Source: JASGCK01 sp031538565 (GTDB taxonomy: Bacteria; Pseudomonadota; Gammaproteobacteria; Burkholderiales; Burkholderiaceae_C). Taken from it: a DNA stretch of 64,000 nt. The notes beneath the pieces are model-generated. The model made no database searches, was not told the origin of the DNA, and saw nothing but the letters and a program-made list of their open reading frames with translations. The position numbers and the translations under genes were made by a program. The stretch covers positions 33,057 to 97,056 of the forward strand of contig JAVKLS010000006.1 of assembly GCA_031538565.1 (NCBI GenBank). Reading direction: 5' to 3'. Below are positions 9,745 through 17,920 of the stretch, one piece after another; the stretch's first letter is position 1, and every line of letters begins with the position of its first letter.

Positions 9745-10215
9745 CTACAGCTCGCGCTTTAACTGATTCAGTAAATCAGCATGAGCAGCGCTATTGACCT
9801 CACGGCGCAAAATTTGCTCAGCGCCTTTCACGGCAAGCGCGGCGACTTGCTCGCGCAAAGCCTCACGCACTTGCACGCTTTGAGCCACGGCCTCCGCCTT
9901 AGCTGCGGCAACAATTTTTGCACCCTCATCTACCGCGCGCGCCTTAGCTTCTTCAAGCATGACTTGGGCGCGGCGATCTGCCTCAGCCAAGCGAGCAGCA
10001 GATTCATTGCGCGACGCGACCAACTCAGACTCCACACGCTTGTTAGCGGCGGCAAGCTCCAATTTGGCGTTATCGGCAGAATCCAAAGCCGTTTTGATGG
10101 TGTCACGACGCAAATCGATAGCCGTCACCAAGGGCGGCCATATGAATTTCATCGTAAACCATACAAAAATTGCAAAGACAATAGCCTGCAAAAACAGGGT
10201 TGAATTAATGTTCAC
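9745..10215 (-). CDS. atpF: ATP synthase Fo b subunit
   Basis: The 156-residue b subunit forms the peripheral stalk. One N-terminal membrane segment (FLQAIVFAIFVWFTMKFIWP) is followed by a long charged, Ala-rich helix with coiled-coil character (AKLELAAANKRVESELVASR and onward). The start MNINSTLF is typical of betaproteobacterial b subunits. It lies between atpE and atpH. Confidence 0.98.
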   Translation of the reverse strand: MNINSTLFLQAIVFAIFVWFTMKFIWPPLVTAIDLRRDTIKTALDSADNAKLELAAANKRVESELVASRNESAARLAEADRRAQVMLEEAKARAVDEGAKIVAAAKAEAVAQSVQVREALREQVAALAVKGAEQILRREVNSAAHADLLNQLKREL

Positions 10216-10250
10216 GACTCACTCCCCTCCTAATAGTTAAAGGAGTCGAA

Positions 10251-10499
10251 TTAACGCAGCACAAAGGGGTTAGCAAACGCAAATAACAATGCAATCGCAA
10301 CACCAATCAAGAAAGCCGCATCAATTAAACCAGCCAAAATAAACATCTTGGTTTGCAACTCATTCATAAGCTCAGGCTGACGCGCAGCCGACTCAAGAAA
10401 TTTACCCCCCATCAACGCAATACCAATTGATGCACCAATAGCGCCAAGGCCAACAATTAAACCGCAAGCAAGCGCCACTAAGCCGAGAACGTTTTCCAT
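10251..10499 (-). CDS. atpE: ATP synthase Fo c subunit
   Basis: The 82-residue proteolipid forms the rotor ring. Two membrane helices are joined by the polar loop ARQPEL. The ion-binding acidic residue is Asp60 in LAGLIDAAFLIG. An Asp without the extra polar ligands of sodium-type rings suggests proton coupling, though this is inferred from sequence only. It lies between atpB and atpF. Confidence 0.98.
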   Translation of the reverse strand: MENVLGLVALACGLIVGLGAIGASIGIALMGGKFLESAARQPELMNELQTKMFILAGLIDAAFLIGVAIALLFAFANPFVLR

Positions 10500-10543
10500 G
10501 AAGAAGCTCCTAAAAAGTTAAAGAAAAATAAAAATGAATTTCA

Positions 10544-11422
10544 TTAATGTGCATCGTGCGCCTGACCTGTATAGATCAACGTCAACATCATAAAAATGAA
10601 AGCTTGCAAAGTGATGACTAAAACATGAAACAACGTCCACACAGTCCCAGCAATGACATGACCAACAGCCAAACCAATACCGGTTAGCGAAACAGCCAAA
10701 CCACCACCCATCAGCGCAATTAGCATAAACACCAATTCACCCGCAAACATATTGCCAAATAACCGCATACCATGCGACACAGTCTTAGCAATGTATTCAA
10801 TCATCTGCATCAAAAAATTAATGGGGTAGAGCGCCCAGTGGTCGCCAAATGGCGCAGAAATCAACTCATGAGCCCATCCGCCCAACCCTTTAATCTTGAT
10901 GTTGTAAATGAGGCAAAGTACCAAAACGGAAGTGGACAACCCAAGTGTTGTCGACAAATCAGCCGTCGGAACTACACGCACATACGCATTGAATCCCACG
11001 GCTGGTCCCGCAGAATGCCAAAAGAAGGGAATCAGATCAACAGGCAGCATATCCATGGCATTCATTAAGAACACCCATACAAAAACCGTCAGCGCCAAAG
11101 GAGAAATCAGCCTGCGACTCTTTTCATTGTGAATGACACCCCTCGCTTGAGTCTCCACCATCTCAATCAGCAACTCAACAGCAGCCTGGAACCGACTAGG
11201 AACGCCTGATGTTGCCTTACGAGCCGCCAACCAAAGCACAAAACACGCAATCACACCAAGCACTAGCGAGAAGGCAACTGAATCAACATTAAACAAAGAA
11301 AAATCAACAATATTTGTTTGCTTAACATTTTCAAACAAAAAATTCTTCTGCAAATGTTGCAAATGATGCTGGATGTATTCACCAGCCGTTGGAGCATTTG
11401 CTCCCGCGTGTTCAGCGGACAT
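10544..11422 (-). CDS. atpB: ATP synthase Fo a subunit
   Basis: The 292-residue a subunit provides the proton half-channels. The essential arginine lies in TVSHGMRLFGNMFAGELVFM, and several hydrophobic helices precede and follow it. The 5' half is visibly A+T-rich compared with the F1 genes (one line near 11.3 kb is about 20-25% G+C). It sits 3 bp after atpI and 44 bp before atpE. Confidence 0.98.
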   Translation of the reverse strand: MSAEHAGANAPTAGEYIQHHLQHLQKNFLFENVKQTNIVDFSLFNVDSVAFSLVLGVIACFVLWLAARKATSGVPSRFQAAVELLIEMVETQARGVIHNEKSRRLISPLALTVFVWVFLMNAMDMLPVDLIPFFWHSAGPAVGFNAYVRVVPTADLSTTLGLSTSVLVLCLIYNIKIKGLGGWAHELISAPFGDHWALYPINFLMQMIEYIAKTVSHGMRLFGNMFAGELVFMLIALMGGGLAVSLTGIGLAVGHVIAGTVWTLFHVLVITLQAFIFMMLTLIYTGQAHDAH

Positions 11423-11425
11423 GAT

Positions 11426-11908
11426 TCACATTCCCATTATTTTTAATTTCATAAGGCGGGGAGTTTTCATCACCCAGCAACATACCGCCCAATACACCTT
11501 CATTGTCAAAACAAAGCCTAGCACCAACATCAACCAACTCACTCCAGACACCACACGCGACGTCATCAAAAGCATCGCAACCGTCAACACAACCTTCACC
11601 AATTCCCAGACAAACATCCCAACGAGCAAAGCACTTGGAGAGGACTGGCGGCTCCTTATCTGGCGTGATAACGCATACGCAAATACGCTGCTTGGCACAA
11701 TTACGCACAAACCACCCCAAACCAATGAATACGTCTTAGCCGCATTTTGCGTTACCAGCCGCGTGACGAAGGCAACAACCAACACAACCAGTACTTGCAA
11801 ACTTATTACCCGCCACGGACTTAAAGGTGGATTTTTCTGCCTAAGCAGTTTCGCCTCTTCTTTGCTGAGCGGTCGAATGTTTAACTGGTCATCGGCACTA
11901 TCAAACAT
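11426..11908 (-). CDS. atpI: ATP synthase assembly protein I
   Basis: A 160-residue membrane protein of the AtpI family, thought to help assemble the c-ring. A short charged N-terminus (LSKEEAKLLRQKNPPLSPWR) leads into about four hydrophobic segments (ISLQVLVVLVVAFVTRLVTQ, SLVWGGLCVIVPSSVFAYAL, LLVGMFVWELVKVVLTVAML, LMLVLGFVLTMKVYWAVCCW). It is the first gene of the atp operon and 3 bp from atpB, which supports the call despite weak conservation in the family. It lies 52 bp downstream of mltA on the same strand. Confidence 0.9.
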   Translation of the reverse strand: MFDSADDQLNIRPLSKEEAKLLRQKNPPLSPWRVISLQVLVVLVVAFVTRLVTQNAAKTYSLVWGGLCVIVPSSVFAYALSRQIRSRQSSPSALLVGMFVWELVKVVLTVAMLLMTSRVVSGVSWLMLVLGFVLTMKVYWAVCCWVMKTPRLMKLKIMGM

Positions 11909-11932
11909 ACGAGAAGTTTAGCAAAGCGTCGA

Positions 11933-11938
11933 ATTATA
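11933..11938 (-). promoter_or_regulatory. candidate -10 box for the atp operon
   Basis: A perfect TATAAT on the minus strand lies about 25 bases before the atpI start, in the 52-bp gap between mltA and atpI. The region 17-18 bases upstream has no good -35 match. This is therefore a candidate only, and readthrough from mltA is possible. Confidence 0.4.
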
Positions 11939-11960
11939 TACGTGGAAGAAGGCGAAGGGA

Positions 11961-13028
11961 TTAATCGGCTCTAGGCCACAGCACCCATAACTGCAAATCT
12001 TGTTTGAGTCGTCCTGCCAAATCGCCTGCTGCATCACCGCTGCCAACGTAATAATCTGCTCGCACCGCACCCACGATGGCCGCGCCCGTATCTTGCGCGA
12101 GCACCAAGCGCGCAAGGTCAGCACTGGCACCGCTTGAGACCAACCAGACGGGCGTTCCGTAGGGGATGCTTTTGGGATCTACCGCGATGGAGCGCCCCGC
12201 CGTGAGCGGCACGCCTTGTGCACCACGAGGCCCACTGCTCGATGCGGCTGATTCACTAAAAAACACCACTCGCGGATTGCTCCACAACAAGGCATTCAAT
12301 TGTTCGGGATGCGTAGTCGCCCACGCTTTAATGGAGGGCCACGACAAGTCACGCACACCATGCGTCTCACGCAACCACGCGCCCACGCTTTTATAAGGCT
12401 GATTGTTGCTACCTGAAAACGCAAGACGAATACGCTGATGCGCTCCATCTGCTTGCTGCAAATCCAATTGCCCCGAGCCTTGAATATGCAATGCCAGCGC
12501 ATCCAATGGGTCTTCTAAATAAGCAATGACACGTCCTTGCAAAGCTTGCTGCGCGAGGCTTCCTGAGCTGTCGATCTCTTGCCGCGTGTACCATGAGCGC
12601 CCTGCGCTGCCGCGCTCCAAATCAAGAGGCAAGCGATAAATGGGGTAGCGAAACACTTCATCTGCAGCGCGCCGCGCTTGCAAAATCGGTTCGTAGTAGC
12701 CCGTTAGTAAACCCGCACCCGCGCTACCGCTGACTGACTCCACACGATAAGGCTGCAACCGCGCCATCAGCCAAATCCGAATCACTTCGGGGTCGGCATT
12801 TTTAAGCGCTGAGAGTTCGGCGCAAGGTTTTCGCCATTGGGGTGACGCACGCGTACAACTGGTGAGCCACGCAGGCAGCGCCTCACGCAAGTCATCGCCG
12901 AAGCTGTTTGACAAATCATCCCAGGACACCGCTGTCCAGCGGCTAGCAGGGTGCTCTTGCGCGTGAGCGTGCGACATAATCAGCAGCGCACTCACCATAA
13001 AAAATCGGATCAAAAACATGACTCTCAT
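11961..13028 (-). CDS. mltA: membrane-bound lytic murein transglycosylase A
   Basis: A 355-residue MltA-family enzyme that cleaves peptidoglycan glycan strands. A signal sequence is visible (MRVMFLIRFFMVSALLIMSHAHAQ). The MltA core shows GLLTGYYEPILQARR, IAYLEDPLDALALHIQGSGQ and the 3D-domain segment AVDPKSIPYGTPVWLVSS, followed by ARLVLAQDTGAAIVGAVRAD with the catalytic Asp region (QDTGAAI). No lipobox Cys follows the signal, so it looks periplasmic rather than a lipoprotein. GAG lies before the ATG at 13028. In-frame alternatives exist at 13019 and 12995. Its 5' end overlaps a possible small plus-strand gene. Confidence 0.95.
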   Translation of the reverse strand: MRVMFLIRFFMVSALLIMSHAHAQEHPASRWTAVSWDDLSNSFGDDLREALPAWLTSCTRASPQWRKPCAELSALKNADPEVIRIWLMARLQPYRVESVSGSAGAGLLTGYYEPILQARRAADEVFRYPIYRLPLDLERGSAGRSWYTRQEIDSSGSLAQQALQGRVIAYLEDPLDALALHIQGSGQLDLQQADGAHQRIRLAFSGSNNQPYKSVGAWLRETHGVRDLSWPSIKAWATTHPEQLNALLWSNPRVVFFSESAASSSGPRGAQGVPLTAGRSIAVDPKSIPYGTPVWLVSSGASADLARLVLAQDTGAAIVGAVRADYYVGSGDAAGDLAGRLKQDLQLWVLWPRAD

Positions 13029-13113
13029 TTTGCTCGAATCACTACTGGCTTTGCTGATCTTGGTGGGAATCGTGTGGTGGACAATGCGCCCTGATAAAAA
13101 AAGCGACGATTAG
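13018..13113 (+). CDS. possible 31-residue single-pass membrane microprotein
   Basis: An ATG-to-TAG reading frame encodes MTLILLESLLALLILVGIVW and then WTMRPDKKSDD. The layout is one hydrophobic helix with a short charged C-terminal tail, typical of small inner-membrane proteins. It fills the 89-bp gap between mltA and the oxamate hydrolase gene and overlaps the mltA 5' end by 11 bases in divergent orientation. There is no strong ribosome site, which lowers confidence. I do not recognise a named family. Confidence 0.4.
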   Translation: MTLILLESLLALLILVGIVWWTMRPDKKSDD

Positions 13114-13117
13114 ATTA

Positions 13118-14740
13118 CTAAAACCCAGCCACCACGCCATCGCTGCGTGGATCGGCTGCCGCCAGCAAAAGACCGTCGCTTTGACGCACAATTGCGCCCG
13201 CATGGCCCATGGTGTCGCTGTAGTCGGGCAGCACTTCCACGTCGTGTCCTGCATCGCGCAGTTCTTGCAGCACCTTGGGATCGAATCGATTCTCAAATTT
13301 CAGCGTGGTTGACTCTTGCCCCCATGTTTTGCCTAGCAACCAGCGCGGTGCGCTCACGGCCGATTGAAGCGTCTGCCCAAACATGGCGTAGCGGCTAAAC
13401 ACCGCCGACTGACTTTGCGGCTGACCGTCTCCGCCCATATTGCCGTACACCATGCGCCTGCCGTCGTCAAATTGGGCGTAAGCAGGATTCAGTGTGTGAA
13501 ATGGTTTTTTGTGCGGCGCCAGCGCCAAATGTGAATCTGGATCTAACAAAAAGCTAGAGCCACGGTTTTGCCAACCCACGCCCGTGCTGGACAACACCAC
13601 GCCAGAGCCAAACTCCCAGTACACGCTTTGGATGTAACTGACCATACACCCACTACTGTCTGCCGTGCCCATCCAAACCGTGTCGCCGTGAATGGGTTTT
13701 TCGGGCCACGTCAGTGCTTGCTTCATATCGACCGCCTCGGCACATTGATCGATGAAGGCATCGCTTAAAAACTGCTCGGGACTCACGCCACGCGCTTGCA
13801 TCGTCGCAGGATCGGCAATGTAGCGGTTACGGACTTTAAATGCGTGCTTAGTTGCCTCCACAATCGCGTGCAAATACGCAAAGCTATCGCAGTCTTTAAT
13901 GCCATGACGTACACGCAACCTGTCAAAAATCGCCAAGATCATGAGCGATGCCAGCCCCTGCGTGGGCGGCGTCATATTAAAAAGCTGCGCGCCCGTCACA
14001 CGCACAGACAGCGGGCGAACCGATGCAGCCCGGTGCGCGTGAAAGTCTGCCAGACAAAGCGGCGAGCCAAGCTCTGCCAACTGAGCCGCGTTTTCTGCCG
14101 CAATATCGCCGCGATAAAAATCATCTAACCCGCTGCGGGACAAGGTCTCCAGCGTACTGCCCAGCGCCGCATAGCTTCGCAGCGTATTGACAGCGGGAAT
14201 CTGATAGCCATCGGTGTTTTGATTCAAAAACTGCTTGCCAAAACCTGGTTGAGCGCCAAGCTCAGGCAAAAACTGCGTCGTAAATTTGACTTGACTTTGC
14301 GTCACGGGTGCGCCTTGTTTGGCGTAATGAATCGCATCTTGCAGCAAGCGAGAAATCGGTAACTTGCCGCCCATGCGCGAGGAGTGCGCGAGCGCCTCTT
14401 GCCAACCCGAAATCGCGCCTGCCACGGTATTGGCAGCAAGCGGGCCGCGCCCTGGAATAGCTTGCAAGCCTTGCGCTTTGTACCAATCGATAGAGGCAAG
14501 TCCCGCAGCGCGTCCGCACGCATCAATAGCCACAGGCTCTTGACCTGGCTGAGCAATCAGCCAAAAACCGTCGCCACCAATTGAGGTCATGTGCGGATAA
14601 ACCACCGCGATAGTGGCTGCGGCTGCAACCATAGCTTCGATGGCGTTGCCGCCTTCGCGCAGCACGGCTGCAGCGCTTGACGTGGCTAGGTGATGCGGGG
14701 CAGTTGCCATGCCGCGTGGGGATGTGAGTGTTTGTCTCAT
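13118..14740 (-). CDS. hpxW: gamma-glutamyltransferase-family protein, probable oxamate amidohydrolase (HpxW-like)
   Basis: A 540-residue Ntn-hydrolase of the GGT family. The start at 14740 (MRQTLTSPRGMATAPHHLA) overlaps the AllG stop as ATGA and is preferred over the longer frame from 14791. The proenzyme cleavage/nucleophile region reads HGDTVWMGTADSSG (Thr at about residue 354) and is followed by YIQSVYWEFGSGVVLSSTGV. The N-terminal SIGGDGFWLIA and DACGRAAG replace the glutamate-binding segments of true GGT. These features match what I recall of Klebsiella HpxW, which hydrolyses oxamate to oxalate and ammonia. Position at the end of an oxamate-producing operon supports this. No signal peptide is visible, unlike periplasmic GGT. 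A generic GGT remains possible. Confidence 0.78.
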   Translation of the reverse strand: MRQTLTSPRGMATAPHHLATSSAAAVLREGGNAIEAMVAAAATIAVVYPHMTSIGGDGFWLIAQPGQEPVAIDACGRAAGLASIDWYKAQGLQAIPGRGPLAANTVAGAISGWQEALAHSSRMGGKLPISRLLQDAIHYAKQGAPVTQSQVKFTTQFLPELGAQPGFGKQFLNQNTDGYQIPAVNTLRSYAALGSTLETLSRSGLDDFYRGDIAAENAAQLAELGSPLCLADFHAHRAASVRPLSVRVTGAQLFNMTPPTQGLASLMILAIFDRLRVRHGIKDCDSFAYLHAIVEATKHAFKVRNRYIADPATMQARGVSPEQFLSDAFIDQCAEAVDMKQALTWPEKPIHGDTVWMGTADSSGCMVSYIQSVYWEFGSGVVLSSTGVGWQNRGSSFLLDPDSHLALAPHKKPFHTLNPAYAQFDDGRRMVYGNMGGDGQPQSQSAVFSRYAMFGQTLQSAVSAPRWLLGKTWGQESTTLKFENRFDPKVLQELRDAGHDVEVLPDYSDTMGHAGAIVRQSDGLLLAAADPRSDGVVAGF

Positions 14741-16191
14741 AGTGTTTGTGATAGTTGATTGATTTTCGCCACGCCCGCAAGCGCTTTGCAATAAGCCTCC
14801 ATTGGCACGCGCACAATGCCCGCGCCAATTTGCCCCACGCCCGCCTCTTTGTGCGCGATGCCCGTGGTCACAACGGGACGAATTCCCGTGTCCACCACTT
14901 TGCGCACATCAATGCCGCAAGGTGCACCCGAAAAATCAAGTGCGGGCAGCGATAACGCAGGGTTTTGCGTCACGGTGATATCTAGCATTTCTTGGCTGTA
15001 TCGCACAGCGTCCCCCACCGTACCACCCGCCAAAAGCGTGAGCGCGGGCGACGCAGCAAAGCTACAACCACCAAAGCCTGCGGTTTCGGTAATGGCGCTA
15101 TCACCAATGTCGGGGCAAGCATCTGATTGCTTAAATCCTGGAAAGAAAAGCCCCATCGGCAAATCGGATTTGGCGGTGAACCACTGGCTGCCTGTGCTAC
15201 TGACTCGCAAGCCTGTTTCCGTGCCATTGCGCGCCGTGGCAGTTACAACGGTGGAGTGCTCAATGCCGTGCGCCGCATCCATAATGGCTTTGCACGCCGC
15301 CATGGAGTAGTTCAAAAAGAATTGTGAGTTCTTGGCAATAAAAGCCAGCGTTTGCTGCACGTGGTCAGCACTCAGGTTTGGCGCAGCCGCCAAGTTGGTG
15401 GCAATGGCCATAAAAAGCAGCGCAGTCGATGCGGCATTTCGACTATGCACTTCGTCACCCATCAGCAGCGCCTGCGATTGAATGGCCTTTAAGTCAATGC
15501 CGCCTGTTTGCTCGAAATTTTGACGCACAGCGGCCTTCAACACAGGTGCGAGCACCGACTCGAACCACTTCAGCCGCGCAATGACTTCCGTGCCATTAGC
15601 ACCAAAGCGCAAGCACTTGCCAATGCCTTCGTTGAGCGTGCAATACGCCACGTTGCCATGCGACACATTAGTGACTTGAATCAGCGGCATCGAAGCGCTG
15701 ATGATTCCCGTCATCGGACCCACGGCATGAAAGTCGTGGCACTGAGCAAAATCGATTTGTCCCGATTTGAGCATTTGCGTCGCCTCCGCCGCATCCTTTG
15801 CCCAGCCCTCGTAGAGCACCGCCCCTACCATTGCGCCATGCATGGGGCCACACATATCGCGCCACGCCGCGGGTGGGCCTGCGTGCAGCAATAGGCGAGC
15901 GCCCTTTAATTCTGGAATTACACCATCGGCGCGCAAAGCCATGTCTTCCCACATAGGACGCGCCGCAATGATGCGCTCGCAAGCAAGTGCGTTTGCAGCT
16001 TCAATGCGCGCGTCTCCCATTAACTGCGCTAATTGCCACGCCAAAAGCGGATCTGCATTGCCAGGCGGCTGCCACTGCACACTTTGCAAACTGCCGCCGC
16101 TGGCGGTCACACTGGCATTGAAACCATCAATGCCGATGTTTAACACTGCAGGTGATTGCGAAAGTAAACTGATTTGTGAATTTTTTTCCAT
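14737..16191 (-). CDS. allG: oxamate carbamoyltransferase subunit AllG (YlbE family, DUF1116)
   Basis: A 484-residue DUF1116 protein. In E. coli, FdrA, YlbE and YlbF (AllF, AllG, AllH) together form the oxamate carbamoyltransferase that phosphorolyses oxalurate to oxamate and carbamoyl phosphate. Recognisable segments include RLLLHAGPPAAWRDMCGPMH, GPMTGIISASMPLIQVTNVS and a conserved C-terminal GIAHKEAGVGQIGAGIVRVP. It begins 6 bp after AllH and overlaps the HpxW-like gene by 4 bases. The family call is secure; the biochemical role is carried over from E. coli and from this operon context. Confidence 0.88.
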   Translation of the reverse strand: MEKNSQISLLSQSPAVLNIGIDGFNASVTASGGSLQSVQWQPPGNADPLLAWQLAQLMGDARIEAANALACERIIAARPMWEDMALRADGVIPELKGARLLLHAGPPAAWRDMCGPMHGAMVGAVLYEGWAKDAAEATQMLKSGQIDFAQCHDFHAVGPMTGIISASMPLIQVTNVSHGNVAYCTLNEGIGKCLRFGANGTEVIARLKWFESVLAPVLKAAVRQNFEQTGGIDLKAIQSQALLMGDEVHSRNAASTALLFMAIATNLAAAPNLSADHVQQTLAFIAKNSQFFLNYSMAACKAIMDAAHGIEHSTVVTATARNGTETGLRVSSTGSQWFTAKSDLPMGLFFPGFKQSDACPDIGDSAITETAGFGGCSFAASPALTLLAGGTVGDAVRYSQEMLDITVTQNPALSLPALDFSGAPCGIDVRKVVDTGIRPVVTTGIAHKEAGVGQIGAGIVRVPMEAYCKALAGVAKINQLSQTL

Positions 16192-16197
16192 GCCATT

Positions 16198-16917
16198 TCA
16201 ACCTTCTTCTAAAACTGTGAGCGCCAACAACAAACCTGCCAACAAATCTGCCCCCGAGCTGGCTCCTAGTGCCAATAGTCGCCTAGTCGCACTGGCCATG
16301 CATGGCGCCTGACTAACCGTCAGCGCATCCAACATTTCGTGCAGCACGCCATAACTTGCGCCTTGGATGTTGTCGCGCAGCAAAGCCGCCGAAATGGGAT
16401 TAGTCAAAGTCTCGCAAGCCTTGAGGAGGTTCGCTTGCACACGCGGCATAGATTGTTGCCACGCTTCTTGCGGTTGATGCGCCAGCACAAAAAAAATACC
16501 GCCTAAAAAATCATCGCCACTAGGCGTAAGTCCTAGACCAAGTCCCAGCACACGCATCGCTGCTGCTTCAAACGCCAGTAAGTCCCGCGACACTAATGCC
16601 GTGTGCACCGCATCAAATCGATCTTTGGCGTTGGCAAGCGGAAACGCCATCGCCCGGTGGGTCAGCCACCGCATCAAACCTTTAGCGTCTTCTGCCGCCA
16701 TTTGCTGTGCGAGACACATTCGCGCACTAGCGGCTCGCTGCTGGCGCAACGTGGGCGAGGCGGGCGAGAGGGGCGAGACGGATTGTGGCGGCAGCGGCGG
16801 CACTTTAGCTGCGCCTAGCACGCGCGGATGCGACGTGTACGGGTTTTCTCCAAGCCACACCACTTCATCGCCCACATAGGCAAAGTCAGTTTGTTCAAAG
16901 CCAATAATTTTTCGCAT
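16198..16917 (-). CDS. allH: oxamate carbamoyltransferase subunit AllH (YlbF family, DUF2877)
   Basis: A DUF2877 protein of 239 residues from the ATG at 16917 (MRKIIGFEQTDFAYVGDEVV). That ATG lies one base after the carbamate kinase stop, so it is preferred over the upstream frame from 16947 that overlaps the kinase. The signature LGLGLTPSGDDFLGGIFFVL is clear, and the C-terminus has the usual small-residue-rich helix (LGASSGADLLAGLLLALTVL). It is one of the three subunits of the E. coli enzyme. It sits between carbamate kinase and AllG. Confidence 0.86.
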   Translation of the reverse strand: MRKIIGFEQTDFAYVGDEVVWLGENPYTSHPRVLGAAKVPPLPPQSVSPLSPASPTLRQQRAASARMCLAQQMAAEDAKGLMRWLTHRAMAFPLANAKDRFDAVHTALVSRDLLAFEAAAMRVLGLGLGLTPSGDDFLGGIFFVLAHQPQEAWQQSMPRVQANLLKACETLTNPISAALLRDNIQGASYGVLHEMLDALTVSQAPCMASATRRLLALGASSGADLLAGLLLALTVLEEG

Positions 16918-16918
16918 A

Positions 16919-17920
16919 TCAACTGTTGGTAATGTGCGTACCCGCACGCCCCATCAAGGCATCAAATGTTTTTTCTAAGCTTGTAATGATGACCCGCCCC
17001 GCTTGATTTGCTTCGGGTAACTCCGACAAATACATCCGCGCCGCATCCACTTTTGGCCCCATAGAGCCTGCTGGAAATTGTCCTTGCGCCGCGTAGCGAT
17101 TGACTTCAGGCAACGTCATTCGATCTAGCCATCGCTGCGTGGGCTGATTGAAATCGAGCGCCACCCGCTCTACGCCCGTCAGCATGATGAGCACATCGGC
17201 GTGCAGATGCGCTGCCAGCATCGCGCTGGTTAAATCTTTGTCAATCACGGCTGGCACACCTTGCAAATGCCCTTGGCTGTTAACGATGACGGGCACACCG
17301 CCACCGCCGCACGCAATAGGCAATACGCCCGCCTTCAGCAAGGCATCGATGGTCTGTAAATCTAAAATTTTGCGTGGCTTGGGCGACGCCACCATGCGCC
17401 GCCACCCGCGCCCAGAATCTTCCGCAAACGTCCACCCCGTGCGACTCGCCATAACTTTGGCGTCTGCGTCGCTAAAAAATTTTCCGACAGGTTTGGTGGG
17501 GGTTTTAAACGCGGGGTCTTGGCTGTCAACTTCAACTTCGGTCACCACACAAGACACAACCGAACTCATGCCGTGATCCATTAGCGCGTTGGCAAAACTT
17601 TGTTGCAACATATATCCCATACCGCCTTGCGAATGCGCGACGCAAATATCCATGGGCATGGGCGGCAATTCGTCGGCAGTTTTAGCCATGCGATAAAGGA
17701 TATTTCCAACTACGGGGCCATTGCCATGCGTGAGCACCAGCTGCCAGCCTGCTTTGATGATTTCCACAAAATGCTCGCACACGCCACGCATGAGGGCAAG
17801 CTGCTCGTCCGCCGTGCCTTGTATGGTGGGCGGATACGCGGCGTTGCCGCCCAGCGCGATGACGACCAGTCGGCGCTTCTCCGAGTTTTCGACGATGCCC
17901 TGAGTGCGCTGCGCCTTCAT
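16919..17920 (-). CDS. allK: catabolic carbamate kinase (AllK/ArcC type)
   Basis: A 333-residue amino-acid-kinase-fold enzyme that makes ATP from carbamoyl phosphate and ADP. The start at 17920 (MKAQRTQG) overlaps the FdrA stop as ATGA; the longer frame from 17944 runs into fdrA. Motifs are VVIALGGNAAYPP, LVLTHGNGPVVGN, ACGGGGVPVIV, DKDLTSAMLA, LIMLTGVERVALDF and GSMGPKVDAARMY. In E. coli the matching gene ybcF (allK) lies beside fdrA-ylbE-ylbF. Its place between AllF and AllH here argues for the allantoin branch and not arginine deiminase metabolism, as no arcA or arcB is nearby. Confidence 0.93.
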   Translation of the reverse strand: MKAQRTQGIVENSEKRRLVVIALGGNAAYPPTIQGTADEQLALMRGVCEHFVEIIKAGWQLVLTHGNGPVVGNILYRMAKTADELPPMPMDICVAHSQGGMGYMLQQSFANALMDHGMSSVVSCVVTEVEVDSQDPAFKTPTKPVGKFFSDADAKVMASRTGWTFAEDSGRGWRRMVASPKPRKILDLQTIDALLKAGVLPIACGGGGVPVIVNSQGHLQGVPAVIDKDLTSAMLAAHLHADVLIMLTGVERVALDFNQPTQRWLDRMTLPEVNRYAAQGQFPAGSMGPKVDAARMYLSELPEANQAGRVIITSLEKTFDALMGRAGTHITNS

